A stretch of 64,000 bases of DNA from assembly GCA_003134995.1 (NCBI GenBank), contig PLDC01000025.1, positions 1 through 64,000 of the forward strand. Reading direction: 5' to 3'. The DNA comes from Acidobacteriaceae bacterium. GTDB lineage: Bacteria > Acidobacteriota > Terriglobia > Terriglobales > Acidobacteriaceae. Position numbers and translations under genes: made by a program. This document shows positions 8,327-17,406 of this stretch, piece after piece (within the stretch, counting starts at the first letter, position 1; each line of letters begins with the position of its first letter). The notes below the pieces were generated by a model. It was not told where the DNA came from and ran no database searches. It was given only the letters and a program-made list of their open reading frames with translations.

Positions 8327-8515
8327 CTACAACTTCTCGTAGAACTCGCAAGCGGAACAAGAAATATAGATGCCGCCCGGTATGTTGCGCTCACGATCTT
8401 TCATCCGCTTCACGATGCGCGTTGACTTGCCGCACTTGGGGCAATCCGTGCTCTTGCTTGTGTCCATCACCTTTTTACGGTCTGCCGTTTTTGCAATCTT
8501 TGCGCCTACTGCCAT
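8327..8515 (-). CDS. Small zinc-ribbon protein
   Basis: A 62-residue protein with C-P-K-C (about residue 25) and C-S-A-C (about residue 53), the two knuckles of a zinc ribbon, separated by a basic stretch (KSTRIVKRMKDRERN). AGGAGAAAC precedes the ATG at 8515. Small ribbons of this type are found in several unrelated roles (nucleic-acid or protein binding), so no function is assigned. It is convergent with the 588-aa gene. Confidence 0.75.
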   Translation of the reverse strand: MAVGAKIAKTADRKKVMDTSKSTDCPKCGKSTRIVKRMKDRERNIPGGIYISCSACEFYEKL

Positions 8516-8742
8516 GGTTCGTTTCTCCTGATCTTTTTAATGTGTGCGCAGTCTGCGCTTCTTCTCGTTCGCAGACGCTTGTAGATGGGATGTTTCAGAA
8601 ACCTCTTAATCCGGAACCAGCTTCCATCTTGGAGGACTGAGACCGCATCCGGATTGTTCCGCCCTTTAATTTTACAGCAGAGTTGTGCCGCCTGTCTTGG
8701 CACAAGCCAATCCTGCGAGACCCTTACTTATCTGGAAGACCT

Positions 8743-9249
8743 CTACTTGAAGACGTCTGCGCCCGCCTTGGCGCACTGGGCGTCCTGCGCGCTCGTTGCG
8801 CCGGAGACTCCGATCCCGCCTACGATCTTGCCATCCAACAAAAGTGGGAAGCCACCTTCAACCGGGATCGTTCCTTGCAGACGGAGGATGCGCAAATTCT
8901 CGCCACCTGTCGCAAGAGCATCCTGAAACGCCTTGGTGGGCCGCTTAAACAGCGCCGCCGAGCGAGCCTTGTCGACGGAGATGTTGGCGCTGCCCAGTTG
9001 CGTGTTGTCCATCTTCTCGTAATAAACCAGGTTGCCGGATGGATCGACAATCGCTACGGCCATCGTCCAGTTATTCTTTTTGGCTTCTGCCACAACTAGA
9101 GCGGCCGCTTTTTTGGCGTCCTCCACTGAAATGCTCTGGCCATACGGATTCGGCATCTGCGCGAACGCGCCGGTCAACAGGCAAGGGACAAGCACGAGTC
9201 CGAAAACTACTTTGATAACCAATCTTGATTGCACAGATTTTTCTCGCAT
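8743..9249 (-). CDS. Secreted GlcG/HbpS-family (DUF336) protein
   Basis: A 168-residue protein with a clear signal peptide (hydrophobic core VIKVVFGLVLVPCLLTG, cleavage after AFA). The mature part matches the GlcG/HbpS family: ISVEDAKKAAALVVAEAKKN, VAIVDPSGNLVYYEKMD, then GGFPLLLDGKIVGGIGVSGA. Family members bind haem or are of unknown role in glycolate and related operons. No such operon is here. The start is well supported by AAGGAGAA upstream of the ATG at 9249. Predicted periplasmic. Confidence 0.88.
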   Translation of the reverse strand: MREKSVQSRLVIKVVFGLVLVPCLLTGAFAQMPNPYGQSISVEDAKKAAALVVAEAKKNNWTMAVAIVDPSGNLVYYEKMDNTQLGSANISVDKARSAALFKRPTKAFQDALATGGENLRILRLQGTIPVEGGFPLLLDGKIVGGIGVSGATSAQDAQCAKAGADVFK

Positions 9250-9340
9250 AGAAATTCTCCTTCTCGATAGCGCCTGATTTTACGGTAAGGGAATGCCGAT
9301 TGTCTTGCTGCCTGCTCGCTCTGCTACCATTCGCCGTGAT

Positions 9341-9826
9341 ATGGTGCGCGCGATTGGCCCTCTGCTGAAAACGCTGGTATTCACCATCGTTGTTCCTGGA
9401 ACCGTGGCGGTAGTGATTCCTCGTTACTTAATCGGAGGCTTTTCAGTTCCGGCTTTTGGCCCGCTGCCCGCGTTTGGGTTCATGGCAATCGTTCTCGGTG
9501 CCTGCATCTATTTCCGCTGCGCGTGGGAGTTCGCCGTGCGCGGATTAGGCACTCCCGCGCCCATCGCTCCGACGAAATTTCTTGTGGTCAGCGGCTTGCA
9601 CCGCTACGTGCGCAACCCAATGTACGTTGGCGTGGCGCTGGTCATCGTGGGAGAGGCCGGACTTTTTCGTGCTGCTCATCTTGCGGAGTATGCCGTCGTG
9701 ATGCTCTTGACCGCGCATCTTTTCGTTATCTTCTATGAGGAACCGGCTTTGCGCCGCCAATTCGGAGAATCGTACGAGCAATACCGCCGCACCGTTCCGC
9801 GGTGGATTCCACGCTTCAAGGAGTGA
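9341..9826 (+). CDS. Isoprenylcysteine methyltransferase-like (ICMT/PEMT) membrane protein
   Basis: A 161-residue membrane protein with about four hydrophobic segments. The C-terminal signature GLHRYVRNPMYVGVALVIVG, followed by YEEPALRRQFGESYEQY and a final PRWIP, is the cofactor-binding region shared by isoprenylcysteine carboxyl methyltransferases and phospholipid methyltransferases. The substrate cannot be deduced. An in-frame ATG at 9293 is also possible; 9341 (MVRAIGPLLKTLVF) gives the usual N-terminus. Divergent from the GlcG-like gene. Confidence 0.8.
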   Translation: MVRAIGPLLKTLVFTIVVPGTVAVVIPRYLIGGFSVPAFGPLPAFGFMAIVLGACIYFRCAWEFAVRGLGTPAPIAPTKFLVVSGLHRYVRNPMYVGVALVIVGEAGLFRAAHLAEYAVVMLLTAHLFVIFYEEPALRRQFGESYEQYRRTVPRWIPRFKE

Positions 9827-9969
9827 GTTTTTACAAACCTTTGACGAACACGTGACACCCGTCGAGCCCGTCCGGCCTATGTTTGTAAAGCAATTCGCGT
9901 GACGCACTCGGTGAAAAGCACTCGGTCAGCGTCATCAATCTTGGAAATAATTTCGAAGGAGACCATGAA

Positions 9970-11136
9970 ATGCGCAATGGAATGAAACACGCGATCATCT
10001 TTCCCCTGCTTTTGTGCGGGGCGGCGGCGTTCGCACAATCGGATGATGTCCAGTCGAAGCCCGCGACCGGGCCGGGCAAAGTTATCGTGCATAGCAAGTT
10101 TGGCGGCCAGATCTACGGGTTCGATATCGATCAGAACGGCACTGAAGGCGTCTTGAGTGAGGCTGTGCTGCAATCCAATGGAAGCCTGCTGGCCGCCGTC
10201 GAAACCTTTAACCAGACTACAGGAAAAATTCTCAACGTTATAACCCAGACGCAGAACGGCGACGATTTCATCACGCTCGGCGTCGTCGGCACCAGTGTCG
10301 GACTGGTCGACCAGCAGATCGTCCAGGGTGGTTTTGTCGTGACCAACACCTACCACACCATGAATCCTCTCAGCTCCAACAAATTCACCGGCCTCTGGAC
10401 CCCGCCCACCATCGGAACCGAACACCTCATCATGCCGACCGGCGTGAGCCGCAGCCAAGGCGTGCCAAATGTCGCTGTGTTTGCCTATGACAACAGCAGC
10501 AACTTTATTCCATGGGTGTTTTCCTCGAACGTAGCCAAGAACACTTTCGGGCCAGTCGTCGACATCACGGACTCGCTCAACTTTGGCAGCGTCCCCCCGG
10601 CGCTCGCTTACGACAGCACCACTAATCAGGCTATTTTAGGCGGTGGCGATGGCTGCTTCGGCTGCCTTCCGGTCTTCGGAATAGTCGACCTTACGGCAGG
10701 TACGTGGAGCGAGTTCACAGGAGTGGGATTTGGCTTCGTGAACGGCATAGCCGTGGATTCTGCCGATGGCATTTTCTGCACCACAACCGAAGACGACGCC
10801 GGTGTGGAGTTCTATCATCTCGCCAGCGAGCAAGGTTTCGAGGTGACGTTGCCCGGTTCGGGATCGAATCAGATCTTCAGCGGAGCCGATGTTGAATACG
10901 ATCCCATCAACAAGCTGTTTCTCGTTGCTCAGCCGGTTTCAAGTTCGTCCGCCAGCGGCAGTTCGATCTATGTTTACAACATCGGCGGAGAACTGATCGA
11001 AACTCTTAACGGATTCAGTTTCTCGAATTCGTTCAACGTGATTCCGATGCACATTGCTCTGCACCCAAAACTTCGGTCCGGCTATGTGGATGGTCCCGAT
11101 GCCACTGTGAACGAAATTCAATCGTTCACGTACTAG
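9970..11136 (+). CDS. Secreted beta-propeller-like protein
   Basis: A 388-residue protein with a signal peptide (MKHAIIFPLLLCGAAAFAQ). The rest is beta-rich, with repeated blade-like units such as YGFDIDQNGTEGVLSEAVLQ and VYNIGGELIETLNGF and a Cys pair in GDGCFGCLPVFG. No catalytic motif is recognised. The start at 9970 is supported by AAGGAG about 9 nt upstream. Another secreted protein follows on the same strand after about 230 bp. Likely periplasmic or extracellular; function unknown. Confidence 0.7.
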   Translation: MRNGMKHAIIFPLLLCGAAAFAQSDDVQSKPATGPGKVIVHSKFGGQIYGFDIDQNGTEGVLSEAVLQSNGSLLAAVETFNQTTGKILNVITQTQNGDDFITLGVVGTSVGLVDQQIVQGGFVVTNTYHTMNPLSSNKFTGLWTPPTIGTEHLIMPTGVSRSQGVPNVAVFAYDNSSNFIPWVFSSNVAKNTFGPVVDITDSLNFGSVPPALAYDSTTNQAILGGGDGCFGCLPVFGIVDLTAGTWSEFTGVGFGFVNGIAVDSADGIFCTTTEDDAGVEFYHLASEQGFEVTLPGSGSNQIFSGADVEYDPINKLFLVAQPVSSSSASGSSIYVYNIGGELIETLNGFSFSNSFNVIPMHIALHPKLRSGYVDGPDATVNEIQSFTY

Positions 11137-11366
11137 AAATGCGTCTTGGGGTATTGCGCCGGGCCGGAAACGGCCGGCGCAAAATCGAACAATTGCGTTC
11201 CTCCCGCACAATCGAACCACGCCTGATTGGACCCTGAAGGTTTTTGCACACTCGCGCATCGCAGATTAGGACTTTCTTCTCCTAGGCAGGCGCACACCTT
11301 CATGCTAGCCTTCAAATGCCATCCCCCCGTCTTGCTCTCGACAAATACAAAGCAGAAGACACTCCT

Positions 11367-12893
11367 ATGTCTATGAAACGAAGTACCCTCGCTGCGCTCC
11401 CCATCTTTTTCCTTCTTACCTGCTTCATCCAGGCCCAGACTGTCCATGCCCAGACGGTCACGTCGTTTGAAGGCATCGATGCCATCGACGTCGACGATCC
11501 AACCTACGATATCGATGCCAACGGAGCGGTGGGCACCAAGCAATACATGGAGTGGGTGAACTCTTATTACCAGGCCTTCAGTAAGACCAGTCCGTACACT
11601 CCTGTTTGGGACACTCCGCAGGATGGCGACACACCGTGGGAGAATGCCGGCATGTCGAACTGCTACGGCACCGGCGGCGGCGAAGGCACCGTTACTTTTG
11701 ACCGGATCGCGTCCGTCTGGGTGATCGCGCGGCGCGCCAGCCAGGCCACGAATAGCTATTACTATTGCATTGCCGTTTCCAACACGGCTGACCTCACTTC
11801 CTCGACGCTGAAGTGGTACACGTACCAATTCGAGATGACTTCAGCCTTGGGCCTCAACTCTCACGGAGATGTCTACTATCCCGATTGGCCGCGCTTCGCT
11901 ACTTGGGCAGATGGTTATTACGCGACCTTCGATCTTGAAGACCCCGACAACGAATATCAGGAAATCGGCGTAGTCGCCTGCGTGTTTGATCGCACCAATA
12001 TGATTATCGGCGGCACGGCTCGCGCGCAGCAGTGTTTCAGCAATCCCAGCCCGCTGCCGACTAACGGCGCTCTTTATCTTTCGCACAGCCTGATCCCCGC
12101 CGATATCGATAACACTACGGCGCCGCCTAGCGGACGCCATGAATATTTCGTCAGTATCCAGAATCCCGTTGCCAACGGCACTGCAAAGACCTCGACCAAG
12201 CTAAACTTGTGGAACTTTCATGTGAACTGGACAACTCCCACCAGTTCCACCTTCGCCAAGGCGGCTCTCACCGTCACCAGCTACGAACCGGGCTGCTATG
12301 ACGTCACACAGCCCGACGACACGTTTTGTGTGAACGAGCCTTCCAGCAGCAGCACTGGCAATTACGTCGACTCGATCGGCGATCGCCTGATGCCCCGCAT
12401 GCCGTATCACAATTTCGGCACCTACGAATCGTTCCTGGTCAGCCAGACCATACAGGTGGGAACCGGCACCAACCAGCAGACCGGCATCCGCTGGTATGAG
12501 CTGCGCGGCACGAATCCGACTGTCTACCAGAGTGGCAACGTAACCAACGGCAGCACTCTCTACCGCTTTGTGCCAAGCATCGCCCAGGACAGCGCGGGCA
12601 ATGCCGGAGTGGGATACAGCGTCTCGAGCAGCGGCGTGCATCCTGGAATTCGTGCGGCGTACTGGAGCCTGCCCGCCAAGACTTCGCCGACCGAGATTAT
12701 CCTTCAGAATGGAACCGGCGACGAAGAAAACTCACCTCACTGGGGTAACATCAGCAGCATGACCGTGGATCCCACGGACGGCTGTACTTTCTGGTATCAG
12801 AATGAGTACTTCAAAACGAATCAGATCAATGCTGAGATCACCTGGGATACGCGCATCGCCAACTTCAAGCTGGCGACCTGCACAGCGAAGTAA
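11367..12893 (+). CDS. Large secreted protein of unknown function
   Basis: About 508 residues with a signal peptide (STLAALPIFFLLTCFIQAQ). The mature sequence is rich in Tyr, Trp, Asn and Thr, with Cys residues spaced as in secreted proteins (SNCYGTGGGEGTVTFDRIAS; CYDVTQPDDTFCVNEP; GCTFWYQNEYF). Blocks such as FDRIASVWVIARRASQ suggest a beta-propeller or carbohydrate-binding surface protein, but no family is assigned. The frame is open up to 11316; the ATG at 11367 places the signal peptide at the N-terminus. A rho-independent terminator follows. Confidence 0.7.
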   Translation: MSMKRSTLAALPIFFLLTCFIQAQTVHAQTVTSFEGIDAIDVDDPTYDIDANGAVGTKQYMEWVNSYYQAFSKTSPYTPVWDTPQDGDTPWENAGMSNCYGTGGGEGTVTFDRIASVWVIARRASQATNSYYYCIAVSNTADLTSSTLKWYTYQFEMTSALGLNSHGDVYYPDWPRFATWADGYYATFDLEDPDNEYQEIGVVACVFDRTNMIIGGTARAQQCFSNPSPLPTNGALYLSHSLIPADIDNTTAPPSGRHEYFVSIQNPVANGTAKTSTKLNLWNFHVNWTTPTSSTFAKAALTVTSYEPGCYDVTQPDDTFCVNEPSSSSTGNYVDSIGDRLMPRMPYHNFGTYESFLVSQTIQVGTGTNQQTGIRWYELRGTNPTVYQSGNVTNGSTLYRFVPSIAQDSAGNAGVGYSVSSSGVHPGIRAAYWSLPAKTSPTEIILQNGTGDEENSPHWGNISSMTVDPTDGCTFWYQNEYFKTNQINAEITWDTRIANFKLATCTAK

Positions 12894-12919
12894 GAAGGCG
12901 CAAGAAAGTCTAGCTGGAT

Positions 12920-12949
12920 AAAAAGCCCACCGCGAGGCGGGCTTTTTTA
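12920..12949 (+). terminator. Rho-independent terminator
   Basis: AAAAGCCCACC and GGCGGGCTTTTTT form a stem with a short GCGA loop, ending in a run of six T. It lies 27 bp past the secreted-protein stop codon. Confidence 0.85.
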
Positions 12950-13371
12950 GCCCCACCCGAGTTGTTTTCTTGGCGGGCTGCACGAAATTCCTCGTAAGTT
13001 GTTGATTCGCGGGACGGCGGTTCATTGTTCTGGGGCTGTTCTGTGGGGTATTTCTCAAAGATATAAGAATACTGTCGCTAAGTCATTGAATCGGCAGGGC
13101 CAATTTATTGCCGGGAGATAAATCGATTTACCTCGCCCGCTGCGCGATAGTTTCGAACGGGAGGACCTCCCCATGGATTGTGCTTCCGAACGCGCTCTGC
13201 GTGCCTGCAAAACGAATTGCGGGGCATTCGTCACGGCGGTGGGAACTTGAGCGGCGGTTCCCACCTCGAAATTGGCGAGCCGCATTCCGCCAATTGCTGG
13301 CGGCTAATAGAAAAAGAAACGCTGCGGACGAAGGTTCTCATCCGCAATCCTTGTAACGGCTTCGCCAAACT
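12950..13371. other. Intergenic stretch between convergent genes
   Basis: About 420 bp. Apart from the terminator at its left edge I see no supported gene, repeat or promoter. Short open frames on both strands lack ribosome binding sites and family features. Confidence 0.4.
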
Positions 13372-15204
13372 TTATTTTCTTGCCTTACCCCGGTCCTGCG
13401 CTCCCGGCGGGAGCACACATTGAGTGATGATGTCATTGGCGATGTCGGTTGCGCCGTCGGATACGCCGGGAAGTTCGTGCGACGCGTCCAGAGTGCAGTC
13501 CGGTTGGGGTGGTTGAGGCCTGACGGCTCCCCACCAGACCTCGCCTTGCGGCACGCCGGTGGTCGTGTCCAACGCGCCGAACCGCATGTTCACAACCAGC
13601 GTCTTCGAAAGAGGAATTGGGATGGTGTTGTCCGGAGCATAGTCAATGCTATCCGAGGCAAACCGGTTGAAATTGGTAGCGTTCGTCCCGCTAAGCCCAT
13701 CTGAGCACAGAGTCGGCTGGTTCGGCTGGCCCTGGACCTGGTAGGCTGGGTCAATGATTGCCGCTTCAGAGGGCGTGTAACACATGGAAGTGGGGCCAGT
13801 ATTGGTGTCGCAGGAGGGCACGTCCGGCCCTGTGGCACCGTTGTTGCAAACGCAAGCCTCGTCAAGCCGGGTCGTGACTGGTCCGGCGGTAGGCTCGATC
13901 ATGGTGAACTCTTGCGCCGGCCCAGTCGTGGCAGTGCCTGCCAAACCATACTCGAACGCAGCGTAAGCGACGGCGCTCGATCCACCGCTGTTTCCCGTGG
14001 CACACAGGGGCGCGCTGGTGGCGCCCGGAGTGTTTAGCCCTAGTGCCTGCGGGTTGTTGTAGACCCAATCGGCCACGGTGGCGTAGCGGCAAGCCAGGCG
14101 GCGAACTCCTCCCGGCCCCTGCAACCATCCGTTCGGCTGCGTTCCGTTGGCGAAGGGATCGCCGAAGGAAACCTGAACTGTGTTGAAATTGGCGGCAAAG
14201 ACGTTTTCCACCGTCTCATATCCGTATTGCCAGAGCGGGTTGTTATCGTACAAGCCGTCCCCTCCACTGCCAATTACGAATAACACTGTCCCGCCGGCGA
14301 CGGGCGATGCGTTCACTTTTAAGTACGTCGTCAGATCCGCGACTCCGTCACAGGATACGTCGATCGAGTAACACTTCCCATTGGCCAACTTGCCATTCGA
14401 ATCTGCTGGGCATGAGGAGACAGACTGTTGGTTCGAGACCTTGCCCAAAGCGTCTGTCTGCTGCACGGTTATGGTCGCCGTGCCGGATGAGGCGGTGGGA
14501 TCGAAAGTAGAGGCAGCGCTCACAATGACAGCGGCGGACGAGGTTCCCGTTTGAAATCCCGGTGCGACGTAAAGACCAGGATTGTTCGCGTCGAACCCGC
14601 CTGCAGTTTGCCCGCCTGGGCAAGTGGGACAAGTAGGCTGAGCCCAGTTGACCGTCTGATCGGACGTGGGCGTAGGCGTGCCGATCACGGTGGCCACGTA
14701 CTGGAGATTTGCCCCCTGGCCAATCGTATCCGTGGCCGGAGAGATGCTGACGACTACGTGGACAATGATAGCAGCGAACCCCGAATAAGAAGTATTGGCC
14801 GTGGAGGTAGCTGTAACTGCGACTGTGCAAGGCGCCGCGGCGATCGTGGGCGGGGCCGTATATAGTCCTCCAGAGGTGATGGAGCCGAGGCCGTTACCTG
14901 TTGCAGAGCAGCCTGAGTTGAGTCCCGGGGCCAGGCTCCAGGTAACATCCTGACTGCTGCCGCTAGGGCCGACCGTGGCGCTGAACTGAACGGTACTCGG
15001 CTGCGTCGACGTATTCACCGGCACTGACATCGGTGGCGACATTGACGGTGACACTGTAACGGTAAGTGGCTGCGAACCGCCGCCGCCGCCCCCACCGCCG
15101 CTGCCCGGCGCCTTCGCAAGGCACGCCGAGAGCGGCAACAGTCCCAACAGGACTATCACGCGATACCAAACTTGCCGGGCACTACTCAATGAGGAAGTCT
15201 TCAC
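13372..15204 (-). CDS. Ig-like domain lipoprotein with an alpha/beta-hydrolase-like serine motif
   Basis: About 610 residues. The GTG at 15204 follows AGAGGGTTTCT and places a lipoprotein signal peptide at the N-terminus with lipobox LSAC (Cys about residue 28), then a poly-Gly linker. Residues about 45-260 contain two Ig-like (BIG2-type) domains (TVQFSATVGPSGSSQDVTWS; LQYVATVIGTPTPTSDQTVNW). The C-terminal half holds CATGNSGGSSAVAYAAFEYG, a G-x-S-x-G nucleophile elbow, preceded by LACRYATVADWVY. Hydrolase function is inferred; Asp and His partners cannot be placed. It is paralogous to the next gene upstream and is cell-surface or periplasmic. Confidence 0.75.
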   Translation of the reverse strand: MKTSSLSSARQVWYRVIVLLGLLPLSACLAKAPGSGGGGGGGGSQPLTVTVSPSMSPPMSVPVNTSTQPSTVQFSATVGPSGSSQDVTWSLAPGLNSGCSATGNGLGSITSGGLYTAPPTIAAAPCTVAVTATSTANTSYSGFAAIIVHVVVSISPATDTIGQGANLQYVATVIGTPTPTSDQTVNWAQPTCPTCPGGQTAGGFDANNPGLYVAPGFQTGTSSAAVIVSAASTFDPTASSGTATITVQQTDALGKVSNQQSVSSCPADSNGKLANGKCYSIDVSCDGVADLTTYLKVNASPVAGGTVLFVIGSGGDGLYDNNPLWQYGYETVENVFAANFNTVQVSFGDPFANGTQPNGWLQGPGGVRRLACRYATVADWVYNNPQALGLNTPGATSAPLCATGNSGGSSAVAYAAFEYGLAGTATTGPAQEFTMIEPTAGPVTTRLDEACVCNNGATGPDVPSCDTNTGPTSMCYTPSEAAIIDPAYQVQGQPNQPTLCSDGLSGTNATNFNRFASDSIDYAPDNTIPIPLSKTLVVNMRFGALDTTTGVPQGEVWWGAVRPQPPQPDCTLDASHELPGVSDGATDIANDIITQCVLPPGAQDRGKARK

Positions 15205-15391
15205 AGAAACCCTCTGACACAAAGAAAGTATGGGGGAAAAAAGGGGGATGTACTCGTTGACCGCAATATTCTCACTCTCCACCGTCGCTGTCAAATAACT
15301 TCGGAGTTAGCGGCATAGGCTGGTAATGTCGTTCGCGATCTTGATCCCCGCGTGATGCAGCCTGCTCGACCTAACCAAAATGTTCCGAGGC

Positions 15392-16771
15392 CTATTTGCA
15401 CCCAGCCTCGATGTCATCCGCAATTTGCTGTGCGCCGTTGCTGTAGCTGGGGATGTCATGTGCCACGGGACTTGCCAGGCACAGCAAACTAGGGGTGGGG
15501 GTGATGGATTGATTCCAAAGAGTTCCCTCAGGGACGGCATTACTCGTGTCAGAGTCGCCAAATAACTGATTGATCGTCAGGTTGGCGAGGCTCACGGACT
15601 GCGATCCCTGATACAAAATGCTGTCCGAAAGGAACAGACCAGCCGTCGCTGGGGTTCCATTGATGGCGTCGGTGCATGGAGTGGGAGTGGTCGCCCCAAG
15701 GTTTTGGTAAGCCTCGTCGATGACTGAAGCATCGCCGCCTGAGGTGCCTCCCGTCGAATAGCACATATCTTGCTGCATGTTTGTACATGCGTTTAGCCCA
15801 GTGATTGAGCCGCAAATGCCGCACCCCTGATCGATGCGCGTCATTACTGGGCCGCTCGTGGGTTCGATCATCGTGAACTCAGGAGTCAGGCCGTATTCAT
15901 ACACGCCGTAGGCTATCGCAGCCGATCCTCCGCTGTTTCCGGTGGCGCACATGGGCGCGCTGTTGGTCGCGGTGTTGTTGGGGTTCGGGTTTATTTTCGC
16001 AGGATTTTTATAAACCCAATCGGCAATCGTGGCGTATCGGCAAGCCAAGCGGCGAACTCCGCCCGGCCCTTGCAGCCAGCCGTTCGGTTGGCTGCTGGTG
16101 AAGGGTCCGCCAAACGATACCTCCACCGTATTGAAGCCTGCGTTTACCACGCTTTGAACGACCAGATATCCGTAGTCGAACGTCTGACTATCGTCGTAAA
16201 GTCCGCTGCCACCCGTGCCCACTCCAAAGAGGACAGTGCCTGAAGGAAGCGCGGAGGGGTTTATCACTTTCAAGTAGGTAGTGATGTCGGCGACTCCAGG
16301 GCAGGAAACGGTCATCTGATAGCAGGCTGGAGTTAAATTCCAGTTCGAGTATCCAACGCAAGATGGCAAAGTCGTGACAGCGCTTACCGTGCCCAGAGGA
16401 TCTGTTGCCTGCACCGTGACGCTGGTCGACGCGGACTGGCTCGCGTCCGCTTGCGACGTCGCAGTGATCGTTACCGTTTTCGGGTTCGGAACCGTCAGCG
16501 GCGCAATATAAAGTCCTGTGGAGCCGTCGATCGTTCCAGCGCTTGTGGGCGAAATCGTCCAGTTAACAGCCTGGCTCGCGGTGCCGTTCACCGTGGCCGT
16601 GTATTGCCAGTTCGCGCCCACTCCGATGGCGGTGGGCGGCGTGCCTGAAATGGCGACAACGGTTTGCTGCTGGATGACAGTCGTGCTCGACGAGCCTCCG
16701 CACCCTGCCAGCGAGAGCAGGCTCAATAGAATGACGACGTAAAACGAAACCTGAGATTTAGTATTCAGCAA
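15392..16771 (-). CDS. Paralogous Ig-like/hydrolase-like lipoprotein
   Basis: About 459 residues. A TTG start at 16771 is preferred over the longer frame because AAGGGGG lies 6 nt before it and the product then begins with a compact lipoprotein signal ending in LAGC (Cys about 24). There is one Ig-like domain (ANWQYTATVNGTASQAVNWT), whereas the downstream paralogue has two. The second half shares QPNGWLQGPGGVRRLACRYA and CATGNSGGSAAIAYGVYEYG with that paralogue, including the G-N-S-G-G motif. Adjacent same-strand placement indicates tandem duplication. Function unknown; secreted serine hydrolase is the best guess. Confidence 0.75.
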   Translation of the reverse strand: MLNTKSQVSFYVVILLSLLSLAGCGGSSSTTVIQQQTVVAISGTPPTAIGVGANWQYTATVNGTASQAVNWTISPTSAGTIDGSTGLYIAPLTVPNPKTVTITATSQADASQSASTSVTVQATDPLGTVSAVTTLPSCVGYSNWNLTPACYQMTVSCPGVADITTYLKVINPSALPSGTVLFGVGTGGSGLYDDSQTFDYGYLVVQSVVNAGFNTVEVSFGGPFTSSQPNGWLQGPGGVRRLACRYATIADWVYKNPAKINPNPNNTATNSAPMCATGNSGGSAAIAYGVYEYGLTPEFTMIEPTSGPVMTRIDQGCGICGSITGLNACTNMQQDMCYSTGGTSGGDASVIDEAYQNLGATTPTPCTDAINGTPATAGLFLSDSILYQGSQSVSLANLTINQLFGDSDTSNAVPEGTLWNQSITPTPSLLCLASPVAHDIPSYSNGAQQIADDIEAGCK

Positions 16772-17406
16772 TGAATTCCCCCTTGGAGGGTGACACAAAA
16801 ATAGGGAGCACAAGACGCGGCGGACGGAGTGTACTCGGTGAGTTTCATGCTGCCATTCCCCACTCCCCCTGTCAACTCGCGCCGGCAAGAGGGCAGTTTC
16901 TGACCGCGAGCGGCGTGTCTCCCACTCTGGGACGGACGCGAATTCCGGAAAAAGCGTGACTCGGTGGAACATCGTCTGGTCTTTTGAGCAATCGCGCGCG
17001 TACTGTGCGGCGCCGAATCAACTCGAATTTGCCCCTTTTTCCTTTGAAAACAATCGCTTACGAGATTCACCGGGTGGCAGAGCGCGTGCACGCACAGTTC
17101 CAGGTAAGGGGCTCGGGGGAAGCTACCTGTAAGGTTCGCCACTAAAGTCACAGTGTGCAAATTATTTCAGGCTTGGCGAAGTGCGCAAATTCTGGTCTAC
17201 TAGAAAACACGACGGACCCTTGAAAGTCGCGTCTCTCCTCCTAATTTACTTGTTCGCATGTTTCACCTCACTCGTGGGATTTTTTTGTCTTCGAGCTGAG
17301 CTGCGATAGCAACAGTGCCCAGACAGCAAAACCGGATTCGATAGCAAATGATGGCATTTCTAACAAACATTCTTGTGTCAAACATTCTTGGGAGAAAGCA
17401 GCAGAT
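16772..17406. other. Long divergent intergenic region before the halogenase pair
   Basis: 635 bp between divergent genes, so it should hold two promoters. The clearest element is a 12-bp direct repeat, CAAACATTCTTG, at 17364-17375 and 17379-17390 (15-bp period), just upstream of the first halogenase ribosome binding site. I see no convincing -35/-10 pair and no supported gene. Confidence 0.5.
17364..17390 (+). promoter_or_regulatory. Direct repeat upstream of first halogenase
   Basis: CAAACATTCTTG occurs twice with a 15-bp period, ending 16 bp before the start codon and directly abutting the GGGAGAAAGCAGC ribosome-binding segment. It could be an operator or an mRNA-binding site. It is not repeated before the second halogenase. 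Confidence 0.35.

Noticed and set aside
17170-17205. TTGGCG and TCTACT 17 bp apart as a sigma-70 promoter for the halogenases
   Set aside because: Only four of six -10 bases match and no second support; 200 bp from the start codon.
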